Position numbers and translations under genes: made by a program. Below, one piece after another: positions 22,971-35,509 of a stretch of 64,000 nucleotides of DNA. The notes below the pieces were generated by a model that saw only the letters and a list, made by a program, of their open reading frames with translations, made no database searches and had not been told where the DNA came from. Where the stretch lies: positions 682,001 to 746,000 of the forward strand of contig JADILM010000001.1 of NCBI GenBank assembly GCA_016617785.1, written 5' to 3'. The DNA is from Sporobolomyces roseus (taxonomy: Eukaryota; Basidiomycota; Microbotryomycetes; Sporidiobolales; Sporidiobolaceae). How positions within the stretch are numbered: the first letter of the stretch is position 1; each line of letters begins with the position of its first letter.

Positions 22971-24276
22971 ATGAATTCCTCCAAGCCCACCTTATTCCTA
23001 GTCGGTACCGGATTCATCGGTGGAACTCTGTTGACCTCTCTCCTCAAAGAGGGGAAGCACGAGATTTCGGCTCTCTCTCGATCCGAGGACAAGGCGAACA
23101 AGTTGAAGGAGTTGGGAGTGCGACCAGTCATGGGATCCTTGGATGATGAGATCTTGGTAGAGGAATCAGCTAAAGCAGATGTGAGCATTCTTCTCGCGGT
23201 CGTTTCGCATATTTCGCAATCTCGCGACGGGTTTCGCTCTCTGATCCGAGGTAAACTGACTCTGAATCGCGATCGTGACAGATTATCATTCATGCTGCTA
23301 CTGCCGACGATCAACCATCTGTCAAATCAATCCTCAAAGGTCTCGCTCAACGACCCAAAGATAAATCTCCCGCAATCTACATTCACACTTCCGGCAGTAC
23401 ATTCTCTATCTCTTTCCTCTTTCGACGAGTAACTATGGAAGCTGACTCGGACAATTCGGAGTGTAGCTGGTATCTTGACAGTGCCTCTTCATCCCGAATC
23501 GATTTATTTCTCGGATGAGAACCCTGAACAATTCGATAACCTCGTTCCGGATCATGCCCCTCATAGACACGTAGATTTATTAATAGTCAGAGCGGTAGAG
23601 AAAGGTGATCTCAACGCAAGGGTTTCAATCATGCTCCGTAAGTTTCTTCTCGGTTCTCTTTTCTCTCTCTGATTGTTTTCGATTGCTGATTCGAGTAACC
23701 CGCTTTTGATGACGATGAATAGCTCCTAACATCTATGGAAGAGGAACTGGACCTTTCAATCAAATCTCGATCCAAATCCCGAGGTGGATCAAACGTTCAG
23801 TCGACGACAAACAAGTTACTCAATTCGGACCCAAGAGATGGTGGAACCACGTTCATGTACGCACTCTCCCTCTCCTACACCTTCCCATTTTCGCTCGAGT
23901 ACTTACCCCTCGTCCCGCTTTCTTACTGCAGGTCGTCAATCTCGCGAATGGCTATTTAACCCTCCTCGCCCACCTCGAAAAGACTCTCACCTCCTCCGAA
24001 GAGTCCGCACCTCTCTACGTGTTCTGCGAGACGGGCGAACACCAATGGGGCGATTTAGGCGAGATCATTGACGAACGATTGAAAGAGAAAGGATTGGTTT
24101 CGAAGGATGTTTGTGTCAAGGAAGACGCAGAGGATAATGAAACTGAGACGGGTACTCAAAGTAGGGCTCATGCTGAGTTGTTGAGGAAGTGGGGATGGAA
24201 GATCGTCGAGAAGCAGACGGTGCAGGAGAGTGTAGTCGAGGATATCGATTATATGATCAAGGAGAAGATGATCTAG
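22971..24276 (+). CDS. NAD(P)-binding Rossmann protein, atypical/extended SDR
   Basis: Five exons (22971-23180, 23282-23396, 23467-23637, 23723-23856, 23932-24276) join in frame to 324 aa. The N-terminus LFLVGTGFIGGTLL is a dinucleotide-binding GxGxxG loop; ADIIIHAAT is the conserved stretch after beta-strand 4; IYIHTSGTG holds the active-site Ser region. LPPNIYGRGTGPFN and WWNHVHVVNLANGYL are typical of nucleoside-diphosphate-sugar-epimerase-like fungal oxidoreductases. The place of the catalytic YxxxK motif reads HRHVDLLIV, so the Tyr and Lys appear replaced; this is a hallmark of atypical SDRs that may only bind or sense the cofactor. The C-terminal helix ends KEKMI. Substrate unknown. Confidence 0.8.
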
Positions 24277-24875
24277 TTTTTCTGATTTTTTGAGTCGAAT
24301 ATTTTAGAAGTAGTAATGGATGTAGATATTTTAGCTCTCGTCTTTTCGTTCTCTTCTTTAGATTGGAATGAAGCCAGAGGAACACGAGCGAGAGGTAGCA
24401 AGTTGGTGTAGAATCGAGCCTGAGAGAGTGATGCTTTCTTGTCAGTTGGGCGAACTCGGGAAATAGTCAGCCGAGCGAGAGGCAGCATGCTAGAATAGGG
24501 TGACAAGTTCGATGCGAAGCCACAGATGGGTTCCTTGAGCGAGTTGAGGGAGGTTGAAAATGGAAGGAAGCGAAAATAGGTTAGAGATCGGCGAGGACAC
24601 GACCAGAAGCACGAAAGCACCCTGTGGGCTATCTCGAGCTACTTCTTGAGTCCCTAGGTGAGCTGTACGTCGAATTCTTTGTTGAGCGTGAGAGTGGGAA
24701 GAGGCAGAGAAACGATTCGCTCTTTCTTCAACCTCTAACCAATCACTCTCTCAATTCTCCCACCAGTTAGATAGCGCACCATTACCTCAAGAGCACAGTA
24801 GAGCGCACCCTTGACTTTATCCCCCTCGTCTCGCTCGTACTCCATTTCCCCTCATTCACATACAATCTCCCATCA
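24277..24875. other. Intergenic, 599 bp
   Basis: 3' region of the SDR gene followed by the promoter of the PHD-finger gene. The minus-strand ORF 24273-24620 has no recognised domain. Nothing else supported. Confidence 0.35.
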
Positions 24876-27631
24876 ATGTCATCCCACTCTCACTCGAAGA
24901 AGCCCACATCGAAATCCAAGAAACCTTCTACTTCCTCAGCGCCCATCTCGTCCTCTTCAACGACAACGAGTAAGAAACGTTCAACTCCTCTCTTACCTCC
25001 CGAAGAATCCACCACCACTTCATCATCAAAGAGAGCAAAGAGGAGTGTAGTAGGGAATGGCAAGAAATCATTGAGAGAAGAAGAATTGGGAGTTGGGCAA
25101 GAGATCGAGGACGATGAAGAAGCGAGTGACAAAGGGGGTAAAGGGAAAGAGAGGGATCAGGAAGAGGATGACGAAGAGGATGAAGAGGATGAGGAGGGGG
25201 GAGATGGAGGAGTTACCAGATGCGTTTGTGGTGATGATAGTGAGTGAAACCCTTTCGAAGACTTTCGCTGAAGAACGAGATGAGGGAGACAAGCTGATTC
25301 TTCGTCTTCTCTCGCTTGATCTCTCTCGAGTGCAGATGAGGAAATGTCTAGTGGATTAATGATTCAATGTGATACGTGCAAGTGCTGGCAACATGGACCT
25401 TGTGTTGGATTATGGGAGGAAAAGGTAAAAGAATTCTTCTCCCAACTAAACTCTATTCACTCAACTTGTCCGCAATTTTCAAGCTGATCTCATCACTCGT
25501 TCGACAATTAGGAATGTCCAAATCGTTACTTCTGCGAGTTGTGCAAACCTGCTCTTCATGGTCCAGGAGGGTAAATCAAGAAACCTCACTTTTCTTTTCT
25601 CAAGGTCTCCCCGCATCCTGCTGACCCTCCCCTATATCGTTCTTAGATTACTTCGTAAAGTATCACGTAAATCCTCTGCGCCCGCCGCCCGACGAGCAAC
25701 TCGTTCACCCTCCATCACGACTTCTCATAAAGGTGTTTCAACCTCTACCTCTCAACCAGAATCTCGTTCCCACCCGAAACCTCGCGAATCCCTCGATTCC
25801 CTCCACTCGCACTCTCACTCTCACGTCGCCGATGCTCGTTCTCCATCCCACGAAGAACCCTCTACTTCCTCCTCCTCAAAACGTAAGAAATCTCTCGGAC
25901 CTCCTGGACCTCCACCGAAGAAAAGGTCAACGATGAACTCTAGAGATGCAGCTTATGATGATGCGATCGCTTTGTCTATTTTGGAGGCAGGCGGAGCTGC
26001 GAGGAGGGACAAGTTGGAAGGGAGAGAGAGGAGTGATAGTGATTCTGATGAAGAGGGGGAGGAGGGAGAGGAAGACGAGGAAGAGAAAAGCGAGGAGGAG
26101 AAAGAGGAGAAAGGGAGGAATGCGAAGGGGACGGCGAAGGGGAAAGGTGGAGGGACGACGGCGAAAGCGGGCGCGAAGAAAACTGCGAATACAGGAGGGA
26201 AAGGGTACGTCGCTCTTGTTTACTCGACGCTTGTCATTCACGAGTAGCGGAACTGAGTCAAGTTCGATGAAACGATGTACAGGAAATCGAATGGACGATC
26301 TTCTAACGCTCGATCGAAATCTGAACAATCTGAACAAACTTCCCTCGTCGCACCCAAAACGGAACCTGAACATGATGTCGACGAAGAACAAGAGATTGGA
26401 GAAGGCGAAGAGGGGGAGATTGAGGAAACGGGGAAAGGAAAGAAGAAGAGGAATATTTCACCTGAATTGGGAAGAGTCGAGAAGGAATCGATGGTCGTCG
26501 ATGCAGAGGAAACAGAGGCTGAGAAAGGAGTTGTGGACGGAGATGAGGAGATGAAGGATGTGGAGGGAGAAGTCGTTGGGGACGGCGTTGAACAGGTTGA
26601 AGAAGAGGAAGAAGGTAAGTTTCAAAGTTCGCTTTCACACTCGCAAACTCGGTTTCTGACTGTAGTGATGGTGAGTACTTGCAGCAAATGAAGCCTCTCC
26701 CGCACCTCTACCGATCCCTACCATCGTCGCTCCTCCCACGACGCATCACTCGACTTCCCGAGCGAAACATCCGAACCAATACACCTATCGACCCAAGAAC
26801 GGTACTACCGCCGCACCCTCCACTTCCACTTCCGCTTCCACATCCTCACGCAATCCTCGCGCGTCACCTCTCAAAGGACGTTCTCACGCGAAAGATGATT
26901 CGACCCTGGCCGTTCCTCCCACAACAAATTCCAAGTCATCCTCGAAATCGAGTTCATCGGGTGGAGGAGGAGGGATGACGAAATCTGAGAAAGCCGAACG
27001 GGAACGAGAGAAGAAACAGTGGGCTTCAGAATTAGGGATTCATTTAGGATGGTCTATGCCCGAACACCTCAAACATTTGGGATACCTCTTACCTACTCCT
27101 ACTCCTGAACCTATCACGGTACCCACGAGCGCGAGCGTGTATGCTGCTACGATGCAGAATGGAGGAGGAGGAGGAGGAGGAGGATCGATTATTGGAGGAC
27201 AATACAACCCTTTACAAGAATACGAAGAATTATCTTCTTCATTCCGACCCAACTCGTCAGATCAATCAGAGGGAGGAGGCAATACGTCGGGACATCATTT
27301 CGAACCACCACATAAAGTCAAGTTTCCAGCGAAGAGGACTACGATGCCGGAAATGAAGAAACGGATCAAAAGTTTGGGCGAGTATCTGGATAAAGTTCGA
27401 CAGGAGTTGGGGGATCGAGAGAAGAAGGATGAAGTGTTGAGGAGGGCGATTGAAGCGAATAGAATGATGAAGAGTGGTCAGGTCGTTGGAGGGGCAGAGG
27501 AGGAAATGGGAATGTCAGCAGTTGGGGGGAGTCAGGCTTTGGGCACTTCAGCTATCTCGGAGGCGACACTCAAGGTCATGGATTCATTGGGAAGAGAATT
27601 GGTCTCGTTTCAACAGAGGTTCGATTCGTGA
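24876..27631 (+). CDS. CTI6: PHD-finger protein, CTI6-like (Rpd3L histone deacetylase subunit)
   Basis: In yeast, Cti6 is the PHD subunit of the Rpd3L histone deacetylase complex and reads methylated H3K4. Six exons: 24876-25239, 25336-25424, 25512-25570, 25647-26204, about 26283-26613, 26685-27631. A Ser/Lys-rich basic head and an acidic Glu/Asp run precede one PHD finger: TRCVCGDD, then [18 protein letters not shown], then [12 protein letters not shown], with the Cys4-His-Cys3 ligands all present and split over exons 1-3. The remainder is low complexity (Ser/Lys and several Glu-rich blocks) until the C-terminus, where [22 protein letters not shown] and a predicted coiled coil resemble the conserved tail of Cti6 proteins. 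A Gly run of nine follows MQN. The Cti6 assignment rests on layout and PHD sequence; other SET3-like PHD proteins are possible. Confidence 0.72.
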
Positions 27632-28059
27632 GGAATCAGGGAGGATTTTGGGTTTTCACTTTTTTTTTGTCCGTATTTGATTCTTGCTCTTAACACATAG
27701 TCTGTACCCTCTTTGTAGATATTGTGTTACTTTTCTCTGGTATTTCCTTGAACAACATTCATCGCTTCAACTCTCAGTCTCATCGAGACGGGCACTGCGA
27801 AGGTCCCTCTCCAGCTCAATCTTTGAGTACGCTGTCGGCTGACTTACGTATCGTATATTTTAACACTTGCGAAGAATGCGTCGCAGCCTGTCTCTGAGCA
27901 GACTTCGACGCTAACATCGGCTGCGAAATTTCTTTGAGAAGAGGGGCCGCAAACTGCGAATGAACCTTTTCCTCTACTCAAATCGCTTGTTCTGTTCGTT
28001 TGACCTCATCTACGACTCGATACTACACACAAGATCGAGTACGATTAAGGAGAAAACGA
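27632..28059. other. Intergenic, 428 bp, promoter of the SMG6-like gene
   Basis: Includes a T-rich stretch just after the PHD-gene stop (27659-27669), likely part of its 3'UTR, and CTGCGAAATTTC at 27920-27931 plus ACTGCGAAT at 27953, copies of the TGCGAAAT motif also seen before other genes in this window. Confidence 0.4.
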
Positions 28060-31000
28060 ATGCTCGCTGTCGCGGTACCAGTCAAACTCGACTTGAATTC
28101 ACTTTCGAAGACTTCTCCCCTCCCCTTACCCCTCCCTCAACCTCGAATGGCAGATGACCCATCTACGGTAACACCACAAGGATCACGGTCTTCTACCAGA
28201 CCGATCAAGACTGGTCCTACTCCTTCAGAAGCGATAGTTTCGGGCTGGAGGTCTTCTCTGAGGCAGCAGAACGGCAATTCGACCCAACAACAACAACAAC
28301 AAGCTCGACCTACTGTTCCTCACTTGCAACCACAGTACAGAGCAAGTTCAAGCAGGAGTCGACCACCTTCGGGAGTTAGCAGTTCAAACAGATTATCAAG
28401 TAACCCTTCATTACTCTCCCTCGAACAACCTCCCTTGTCCCCAACTACAACAGTAGCCTCAAGGTATCCTTACTCTTCCTCATCGACTTCACTCCCTTCC
28501 AGTTCGGCGACTCGTCAACCTCCCCCGCCTCCTCTTAATCCTCCTCGTTCCCCATCTTCTTCGCAGCACCCGCATCAATTCCCCCTTGCTCACTCTCGCC
28601 AACAACGCTCTTTCCCTCTTCAAGGTGGTAGACACGCCGCACAACTTCACAAAGTATACGACAAACCTCGGTACGATGCAGATTACGATCGAGGGAGTAA
28701 CAAACTTCCCGTTTCCACTGCATCTACTCCAGCTCTCTTCAACCCCGATGCACCTCGACAACAACCACAACCTCAACCTCACTCTTCGACCACCTCATTG
28801 GGAAGTTTCGGACCGGAAAGGAGGAGGGAAAGTGAATTGAGGGAAGATGGTACGGCTAGGAAACCTCGTTCGAAACGAGAAGTTGTCGATCCTCAGGATC
28901 TAGGAAGGAGAGCTGGAGGCGGCGCGAGCGGAGTCAAAGAGAGTCAAGATTCATTGGATTCAGTCGAGACGGATTTTAGTGGACGAACGAAGAGTTCTTC
29001 GGGAGGAAGGAGGAGAAGAAGGAGGGAAGGAGATTGGGACGGAGAAGGAGAAGGTGGAGAAGCTGGTGCGGCTAGTAGGAGGCAGTTGTTCGATCCGAGA
29101 AGAGATGATCCTACGAGGTTCAACAGTAACGGTTCTGCGAGTCACGACCGACTCCCAGTCCCTCCTCAACGAGCGAACTCGAGGGCCGCATCTGCTGCAG
29201 ACAACCGCAGTATCGCTGGTCAATCGATCGCCTCGTTCAATTCGGCTTACTCGGGCACTTCAGACGTTACGGGAGTCGAAGTCGACGATTCGGCTTCGAT
29301 CAATACGACCAACTCTGGTCGACCTACGGCGAACGATCCAGCGCTCGCAAACCTCAAGAGAGCGTATAGGGAAATCATGGACCTCGAGAAGAGGTTACAG
29401 GACGAACATAGGGCTGCGATGGTTGCGAAGGACAAGGAAGATGATGAACAGAACGTAGGGAAGGGAGTGAGATTGCATGGCGCGACGAAGAGCGGGAATG
29501 GATCAGGCAAATACGATGACGAGTATTGGGTCAGACTTGCGAATGGTCACAAACAGTGAGAACTTTTCATCTCTTTCTCTTTCGTTTCGCTTTCGCTGAT
29601 TCCCGGACCCCCTCGACAGACTCGCCGATGCTCACTACTCTTTCCTTCAACTCGCTCTTGATCCTCGACTCCCCGCTTCACACCACACTCTCCCCCAGAA
29701 ATACAACATTCCGACTCGACTTTGGCAAGTCGCTTTCCACCAACTCCTCGAGCGAATGCGACACGCAGTTCTCGCTTCTCCCTTCTCCGGCACTCAAAAC
29801 ACCTCTTCCGATTCTTCCGACGCACCTTCTGCAAACGTCCTTGAACATTTGATCGAATTCATTCAATACGCGTACGGTCACTACTCTCAACTATTCGAGG
29901 ACCCGACAGTCGCAGTCTTCCGAGCGGCATGGATCGAACAACTCGGAGACCTAGCTCGGTATCGAATGGCCGTCGCAGGACTCGCTTCGAGAGTTTACGC
30001 CGCTCAACAACAACGAGAATCTCAACAACTCACTTCGAGCGCTCTCGCATCCGCTTCCCAAGCGCAAGATTCGGTTCAAGTTCGAAGGGAAGACGCTGCA
30101 TCGATCGGACAAGCGGCGTTGAACGATTGGGATCTCGAGGAACAGGAGACTTGGAGGGAAATGGCGAGGGACTGGTATGCTCAAGGAGTCGGAGAGACGC
30201 CGGGAACGGGAAGGCTGCAGCATCATTTGGCTCTATTGAGTAAGGGAGAAGGTGATGAGTTGAAGGGATTGTATCATTACGCTAAAAGGTGAGTGTTCGC
30301 TTCTTCGAAGAAACACATAATCGAAGATGTGCTGATTTCGTAAGTCGCTTGATCTCACAGTCTCACGGCCGCGAACCCTTACCTCTCTGCTCGAGAATCG
30401 ATCCTACCTTTGTTCGATCAAGAACACCAATCTCGACGAACTCTTCCCGAAGTCGGCAAATCAGAACTCTTCGTCCATCTTCACGGAATGCTCTTCACCA
30501 AGATCTCACTTGATGACTTCGAAGATTGTTTCGGACGATTTGTCGAACGATTGCAGGAAGAAGGTTGGGCTTTAGGGAGAGGAATGGAGAGTCACGGTTA
30601 CGAGTCGGGATTGTATGGAGATAAAGAATGGTTCATGTTGGCAGTCGTCAATATCGCTTCGACGATGCAGTACGGAACAGAAGATGGGATCCTCAAGAAG
30701 CTCACGACGAAGGAACCTGCAGACAAGTCTCAGCACCACCATCATCGAGGACATTCTCACAACAATCGTCAACCCGCCAACAAAGTCGCTCCTCAAGCCA
30801 TCATGCTCAACTCGACTCGTCAACAGCAACAAGACGATGAAGCCGCATCTCCTTCTCTCGCTCAAGACTCGGACGTTGTCAAACAACTCGCTCCCTCCGC
30901 TTCGACCTCAGTAGATGACGATCCACTCCCCTTCAAACTTGCCCAACGACTCTCTTTCGGTCTCCTCGACTTCGCTCTCTCTGATCCAGTTCGTCGTATC

Positions 31001-32607
31001 GGTAATTCGGCCCTCGCAAACCCTTACATCACTCTCATCCTCACCTTCCTCTCTCACATGACTTTCCATTCCGAAGCGTTCAAACACCTCGAGCGATCAG
31101 TTCCTTGGGAATCCCTCGTCGAATTCTTCAACCTCCTTCCTCCAACTCTCGAGATCCGACTCGACACTCCTTCGAAGCTTATGAGCTCGAGAGGAACTCC
31201 TCTTCCCGAAGATTGGTGTGTCAGAGGAATGGATTGGGCTGGACGTCAACTCTTCGGAAGAGGTTACTGGAGAACGGATAGCAAGAAAGGACCTCGTTCT
31301 GGAGGAGCGAATGGAGACTCGATGTTACCTCCGCCGATTGAAGGCGTCGATGGGACCACAATGAGAGTTGAAAGCGAGATGGACGCCCTCAAATTCGACC
31401 TTTCGACCCTCGAAGACGATGAGAATGGAGGAATCGGGGAAGAAGATGGACTTGCAACAGCTCTCGTTCTGAGTGAAGCGCGGTGGAGGAGGCTGGCAAT
31501 CACTGCGGCTTGGATGGTTCGAAACGTTGCTGGATTCGATTACGAACCGAATGTTCGACGTGATGAACCAAAGTTCAGGATCAGTGGACCTCTTCGAGTC
31601 AAGATCGAACGATGGAAGAAAGAAGACGACGATGCGAAGGAGGCAGAGAGATTGAGCAAGCTGAGCTTGCGGGAACGAGGTCTCGCTGGAGAAGAGGACG
31701 ATGTGCTTGATGCCGAGGAGAGTGACGACGAAGATGATGAGGACGAGAACGATTCTCCTGCTGTCAAGGAGCTCAAGGTGGGTTTGTGTTTCGCCTCTAT
31801 CCCTTCTGAAGCTGAACTGATCAAGGGAAACGAGATAATCACAGGCTCGCCGTCGACAACTCAAATCTGTCATCAAATCCGCTCGAACTTCCAGCACTAC
31901 TTCCTCATCTCGCAAAGGATCGAAACTCTCAGCCAAGACTGCTTCCCTCCCGAAAGTCTTCCCTGGATTCACCGTTCTCGTTTTCGATACGAACATTCTC
32001 CTCACTTCGATCAAACTCTTCTCGGAACTTGTCGAGGCAGAAACTTGGACTATCGTTGTGCCTCTCGCTGGTAAGTCTTCCTCTCCATTATCTTTCGCCC
32101 ATGATCGTGTCGCTGAGCTTGTGATCGTGATCAGTCGTTACCGAACTTGACGGTTTGAAACGCAACGAAACTCCTCTTGGACTCGCGGCGAGCGAAGTGA
32201 TCGATTACCTTGAACAAGCTGTTCGTACCCATTCACGTTACCTCAAGATCCAAACCTCTCGCGGCAACTACCTCAAAGACCTCGCGATCCGCAACGAATC
32301 GATCGATTTCGCACCTCCCTCACTCGATCCCTCCTCAGATCCCCTCTTCTCTCACGATCACGTTCGCAATATGGACGACGTGATCCTCCGAGCCGTCTCT
32401 TGGCAGAAGGACCACTTCACTTCACGTCTAGGACTCGTCAATCCTCGAGCAATCGCCGAACGAAAGAAGGTTCCGAACGAAACGGCTCAAGTCGTGTTGG
32501 TCACTTTTGATCGAAACTTGAGGTTGAAAGCGAGGGCGAGACAGTTGGATGCGACGGACGAGAAAGAGTTGAAGAAAATATTGGAAATCGCTTTAATCGC
32601 TGGCTGA
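28060..32607 (+). CDS. SMG6/EST1-like protein with C-terminal PIN nuclease domain
   Basis: SMG6 is the endonuclease of nonsense-mediated mRNA decay and is related to telomerase subunit Est1. Five exons: 28060-29555, 29620-30288, 30361-31777, 31845-32070, 32135-32607. From the in-frame ATG at 28147 the protein is 1397 aa; from 28060, 1426 aa. The first third is disordered (Ser/Pro/Arg, a QQQQQQ run). Next come the Est1 14-3-3-like helical repeats (LADAHYSFLQLALDPRLPA, RLWQVAFHQLLERM, FIQYAYGHYSQLF, GLYHYAKRSLTAANPYLSARE) and the Est1-type DNA/RNA-binding region. The C-terminus is a PIN domain: VLVFDTNILL, IVVPLAVVTELDGLKRN, MDDVILRAVSW and LVTFDRNLRLKAR. All acidic positions expected for metal-dependent cleavage are present, so it should be active. 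Acidic and His-rich linkers lie between domains. Confidence 0.85.
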
Positions 32608-33122
32608 TCAAGTAACTCCTCCTCGATTAAGGCTCCACCTCCAGCTTATAACACCTTCAACTCATCGTTCGCAAAGGTGAATACAACCCTCGTTTGTCGA
32701 TCCGGCAACTTCTTCGCTGCCCTTCGCAATACACGCCCACAGCCACAAATCGCTTTTCGAAGCTCTTTCCTTTAGTCGGCTATCCCACGCCGACTACATC
32801 TTCCCTCCCTCCCTCACCTCTTTTTTTTCCCTTCTTGATTGTGCTCGTCCGAGCCGTAGTCTTCAAGCTTCTACAATCACACCCCTCACTTTCTTATTTT
32901 CCAATCCTCGATTAGTTCTCAGTTTTTCTTCTTTACTTGAATCGTTCTCCTTTGCTTCTTTGTTGGATGAATCAATTCTCGTTACTTTCTCTCACTCTAG
33001 CCAACCCCCCGCGTTCCTCTAGCTGTGAGAGAAAGAGATTAGACCATTCTCCAGGTTCTTCTGCATTTCAATACAACACGAATTTTCGGCTGTCCAAGCC
33101 GTTTTACACTTTCCATCGTAGT
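32608..33122. other. Convergent intergenic region, 515 bp, pyrimidine-rich
   Basis: Lies between two stop codons on opposite strands. Strongly pyrimidine-rich with T runs (CTTTTTTTTCCCTTC near 32820-32834). The plus-strand ORF 32937-33479 runs antisense into the next gene and is judged a shadow. No gene supported. Confidence 0.4.
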
Positions 33123-35398
33123 CTACTCGCTCTTCTCTTCCGCCTCCACCATGACGTCGCTGCTCCGCTCACCACTAATCCTCCCCGCCTCTCGATCAAT
33201 CCTCCTCAATTCGTCTCTGAACGCTTCAAACCCTTTCTCCCGCTCTCTCAATTTCTCTCCATACAACTCCACAGCCTCCTTAGTGGTCCACTCACACCTC
33301 TTGATCAAATCCCTCACTTGAACCTAAAAAAACCACTCTCCCACACAAAGACCTCAAATCAGCTCACACTCACAACCTCGATTAAAAAAAAGGAGATGGA
33401 GGGAAAAAAAACCCTTACAGTTAAATCTTCTGATACTCCACCATTTAACCTTTCGACGTCAGCTAAGAACCTCGATTGAAATTTCTTCCATTTCCCTTGT
33501 AACCTCCAAACAGCGACCGTAGTTCCCAAAACACCCACCGCGATTGAACTCGCCAAATCTAATCCATGTACCAAATTCAATCCTACTGATGAAACTATAC
33601 TGACTGCAGTGAGGGTCAGGGAGGAAGTCGTAGCTTTTTGAGTGAGTCTGTGGAGGGTCGAAATCGGGGATGAAATTGGATCGAGGAGTTGAGATCGACG
33701 TTGGAGGATTGGGGAGGAGAGCGAGGTGGGTAGGAGGTAAGAGGGAGAGGTTGGGGAGGGGTGGGAAAGTTGGAGGAGTTTGTTTGAGAGTGTTGCGGAC
33801 GAGAGGGAGGTCAGTGGGTGTGAAGAAGAAGAAGAAGAAGAGGAGGTGTTGAAAGGTGGTTGAGAGAGGGTAGTGGAGAGGAGAGTAGAGAGGTGTTGTT
33901 GATGTGAGGTCAAGAGGGATGTAGTGTAAAGAAGTCGTTTCTCGAAATTGATTAGGTAGGTTTGGGAAGCTACCAAAGAGAGTTCAGAAGAGATGTCGTC
34001 GATTTTACCGAGGAGTAATTTGTAGAATTGTAATCGGGTTGCCAAGACTCGTTTCAAGGACGAGAGGGATTCGTCGAGATCGGATCGGGGGATTGGGAAG
34101 AGGGATTGAGGGGTCGTAAGTCCGAGGGAAGAGAGGAGTTTGGAAGAGGATTCCGAAGTTTGTTCGGTCAGTGCTAGGAGCGAGGAACGGGCTGAGGAAA
34201 GGGTCGAGTCGATTTGAGCACCGGTGAAGGCGGAGTGGGAGAGAATCGTACTGAGCACGTACGAGGCTGTTTGAAGTTGTAAGGGAGTTGGGGAGGTAGA
34301 GGTCGAGGTGTGCGAGGAAAGGAATGTTGAGAGTGCTGCTTTCAGCTTCGGGATTTGAGAGGAGAGGTAATTGAGTTGGAAGGACTCGAAACTTGGTTGC
34401 TGAGATGTTGTTGAAGTGGGATCTGAGGGAGTGAGGGCTGATAATGCTTCGAGAGCTTGAGTTGTCGAGAGTGCCATGATAATTGGTTGGTTGTGATGAG
34501 AAGTAGAATCGGGATTCGTAGGGAAGAGGGAATCGAGTTGATGTCGGAGGGTTTTGAGGAGGGACGAGGACGAGGGAGAGGATGCGTCTGGGGTGTTGAG
34601 ACAGACTATCAGGTTGGGTTTCGTATGTAATGAGAGGAGGAGTTCTTGAGATGCTTTTGAAGACAAGAGGGATTCGGAAGAGAGGATAACGATGACTGCG
34701 TCGGAGAGATGGAGAGTCGAGAAAGAGGATTCGAGAGGAGGGACGTCTGCACGCGAACGAGGACGGGGGTGAGCATCTGTCTGGACACGTTGGAGGGAAT
34801 CAAGCTACTCACCGCCATGTACGATCTCAGTGACGGAAGTGTTGTTGTTATTCAACCACTTCGCAGGAAGAACAAGTCGATCTTTTGAAGATTGTTCGAC
34901 TTTTTGACCATACCTGTGCAGTGTTTCGTCACGTTGATCAGTCGCCTTTGTGAGGATCACAGGTTGAACGCTACGTACTGTAATTTTATAGCTTCTGGTG
35001 CATGATTTGCGAGTCGTCTCGCTTCGAGTGCGATAGTTACGTCTTGATCATTGACCAGAGGATCATCCAAGATTGAAGTGGTAACACCTTGCACACTCGA
35101 GTCTCTATCTCCTACGACTATAGTAGCTCTCTCGTGATGAGCATTCGACCCTTTGAGAGAGAGAAGAAGTGAAAGGTTCAACTTTACTTGAGATGTTCGC
35201 ACTTCTCTTGCTCTCTAAATCTGTGATGGCAGACTGTAATCGTTCAGTCCATTTGTGATCTAGTATTGGGTACTCAAGTAGTAGTTGATCTAGATCTTTC
35301 AAGAGTTGACCAGTTGAACGAATTGAAGTCGATTCAGTAGATTGAGTTGATAGTTGTCGGATTGAACTAGCTATAGATGTTCTAGTACATCTCAGCAT
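33123..35398 (-). CDS. Putative mitochondrial dynamin-like (Mmc1-like) inner-membrane protein
   Basis: Minus strand, several exons; starts MLRCTRTSIASSIRQLS, a Ser/Arg/Thr-rich, acid-free presequence typical of mitochondrial import, and ends EAEEKSE. After it, RATIVVGDRDSSVQG resembles a degenerate P-loop of dynamin-type GTPases (G-x4-GKS is lost), followed by DAVIVILSSESLLSSKAS and KPNLIVCLNT, strands expected in such a fold. A long helical, Ser/Thr-rich middle follows. Near the C-terminus a hydrophobic region (LTAVSIVSSVGLNLVHG to AVGVLGTTVAVWRLQGKW) could be a membrane hairpin, followed by a charged coiled coil (LREREKGFEAFRDELRRI). This layout resembles Mmc1, a fungal dynamin-related cristae protein lacking GTPase motifs; the match is from memory of the layout and is tentative. 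The first intron (about 37 nt, GTAAAG to CAAAG) is unusually short. Confidence 0.55.
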
Positions 35399-35509
35399 CT
35401 CAATGTGCACTTGTTAGCGATCAAAGGGTTGAGGTAGAGATGAAAAACGAGAGTCATCGATATCGTTTCCCTTATTTCCCTTTCACTCTGATTGACAGCT
35501 CGACACAAC
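35399..35509. promoter_or_regulatory. 111-bp divergent promoter between mitochondrial protein and GlnRS genes
   Basis: The two start codons face away from each other across about 111 bases, so both genes use one bidirectional promoter. Holds CCTTTCACTCTG just before the GlnRS start. No classical TATA box. Confidence 0.5.

Noticed and set aside
25927..26554. Long frames on both strands in the Glu-rich part of the PHD gene
   Set aside because: Low-complexity GA-rich coding sequence gives open shadow frames.
32937..33479. 180-aa plus-strand ORF
   Set aside because: Antisense to the last exons of the mitochondrial-protein gene; pyrimidine-rich shadow.
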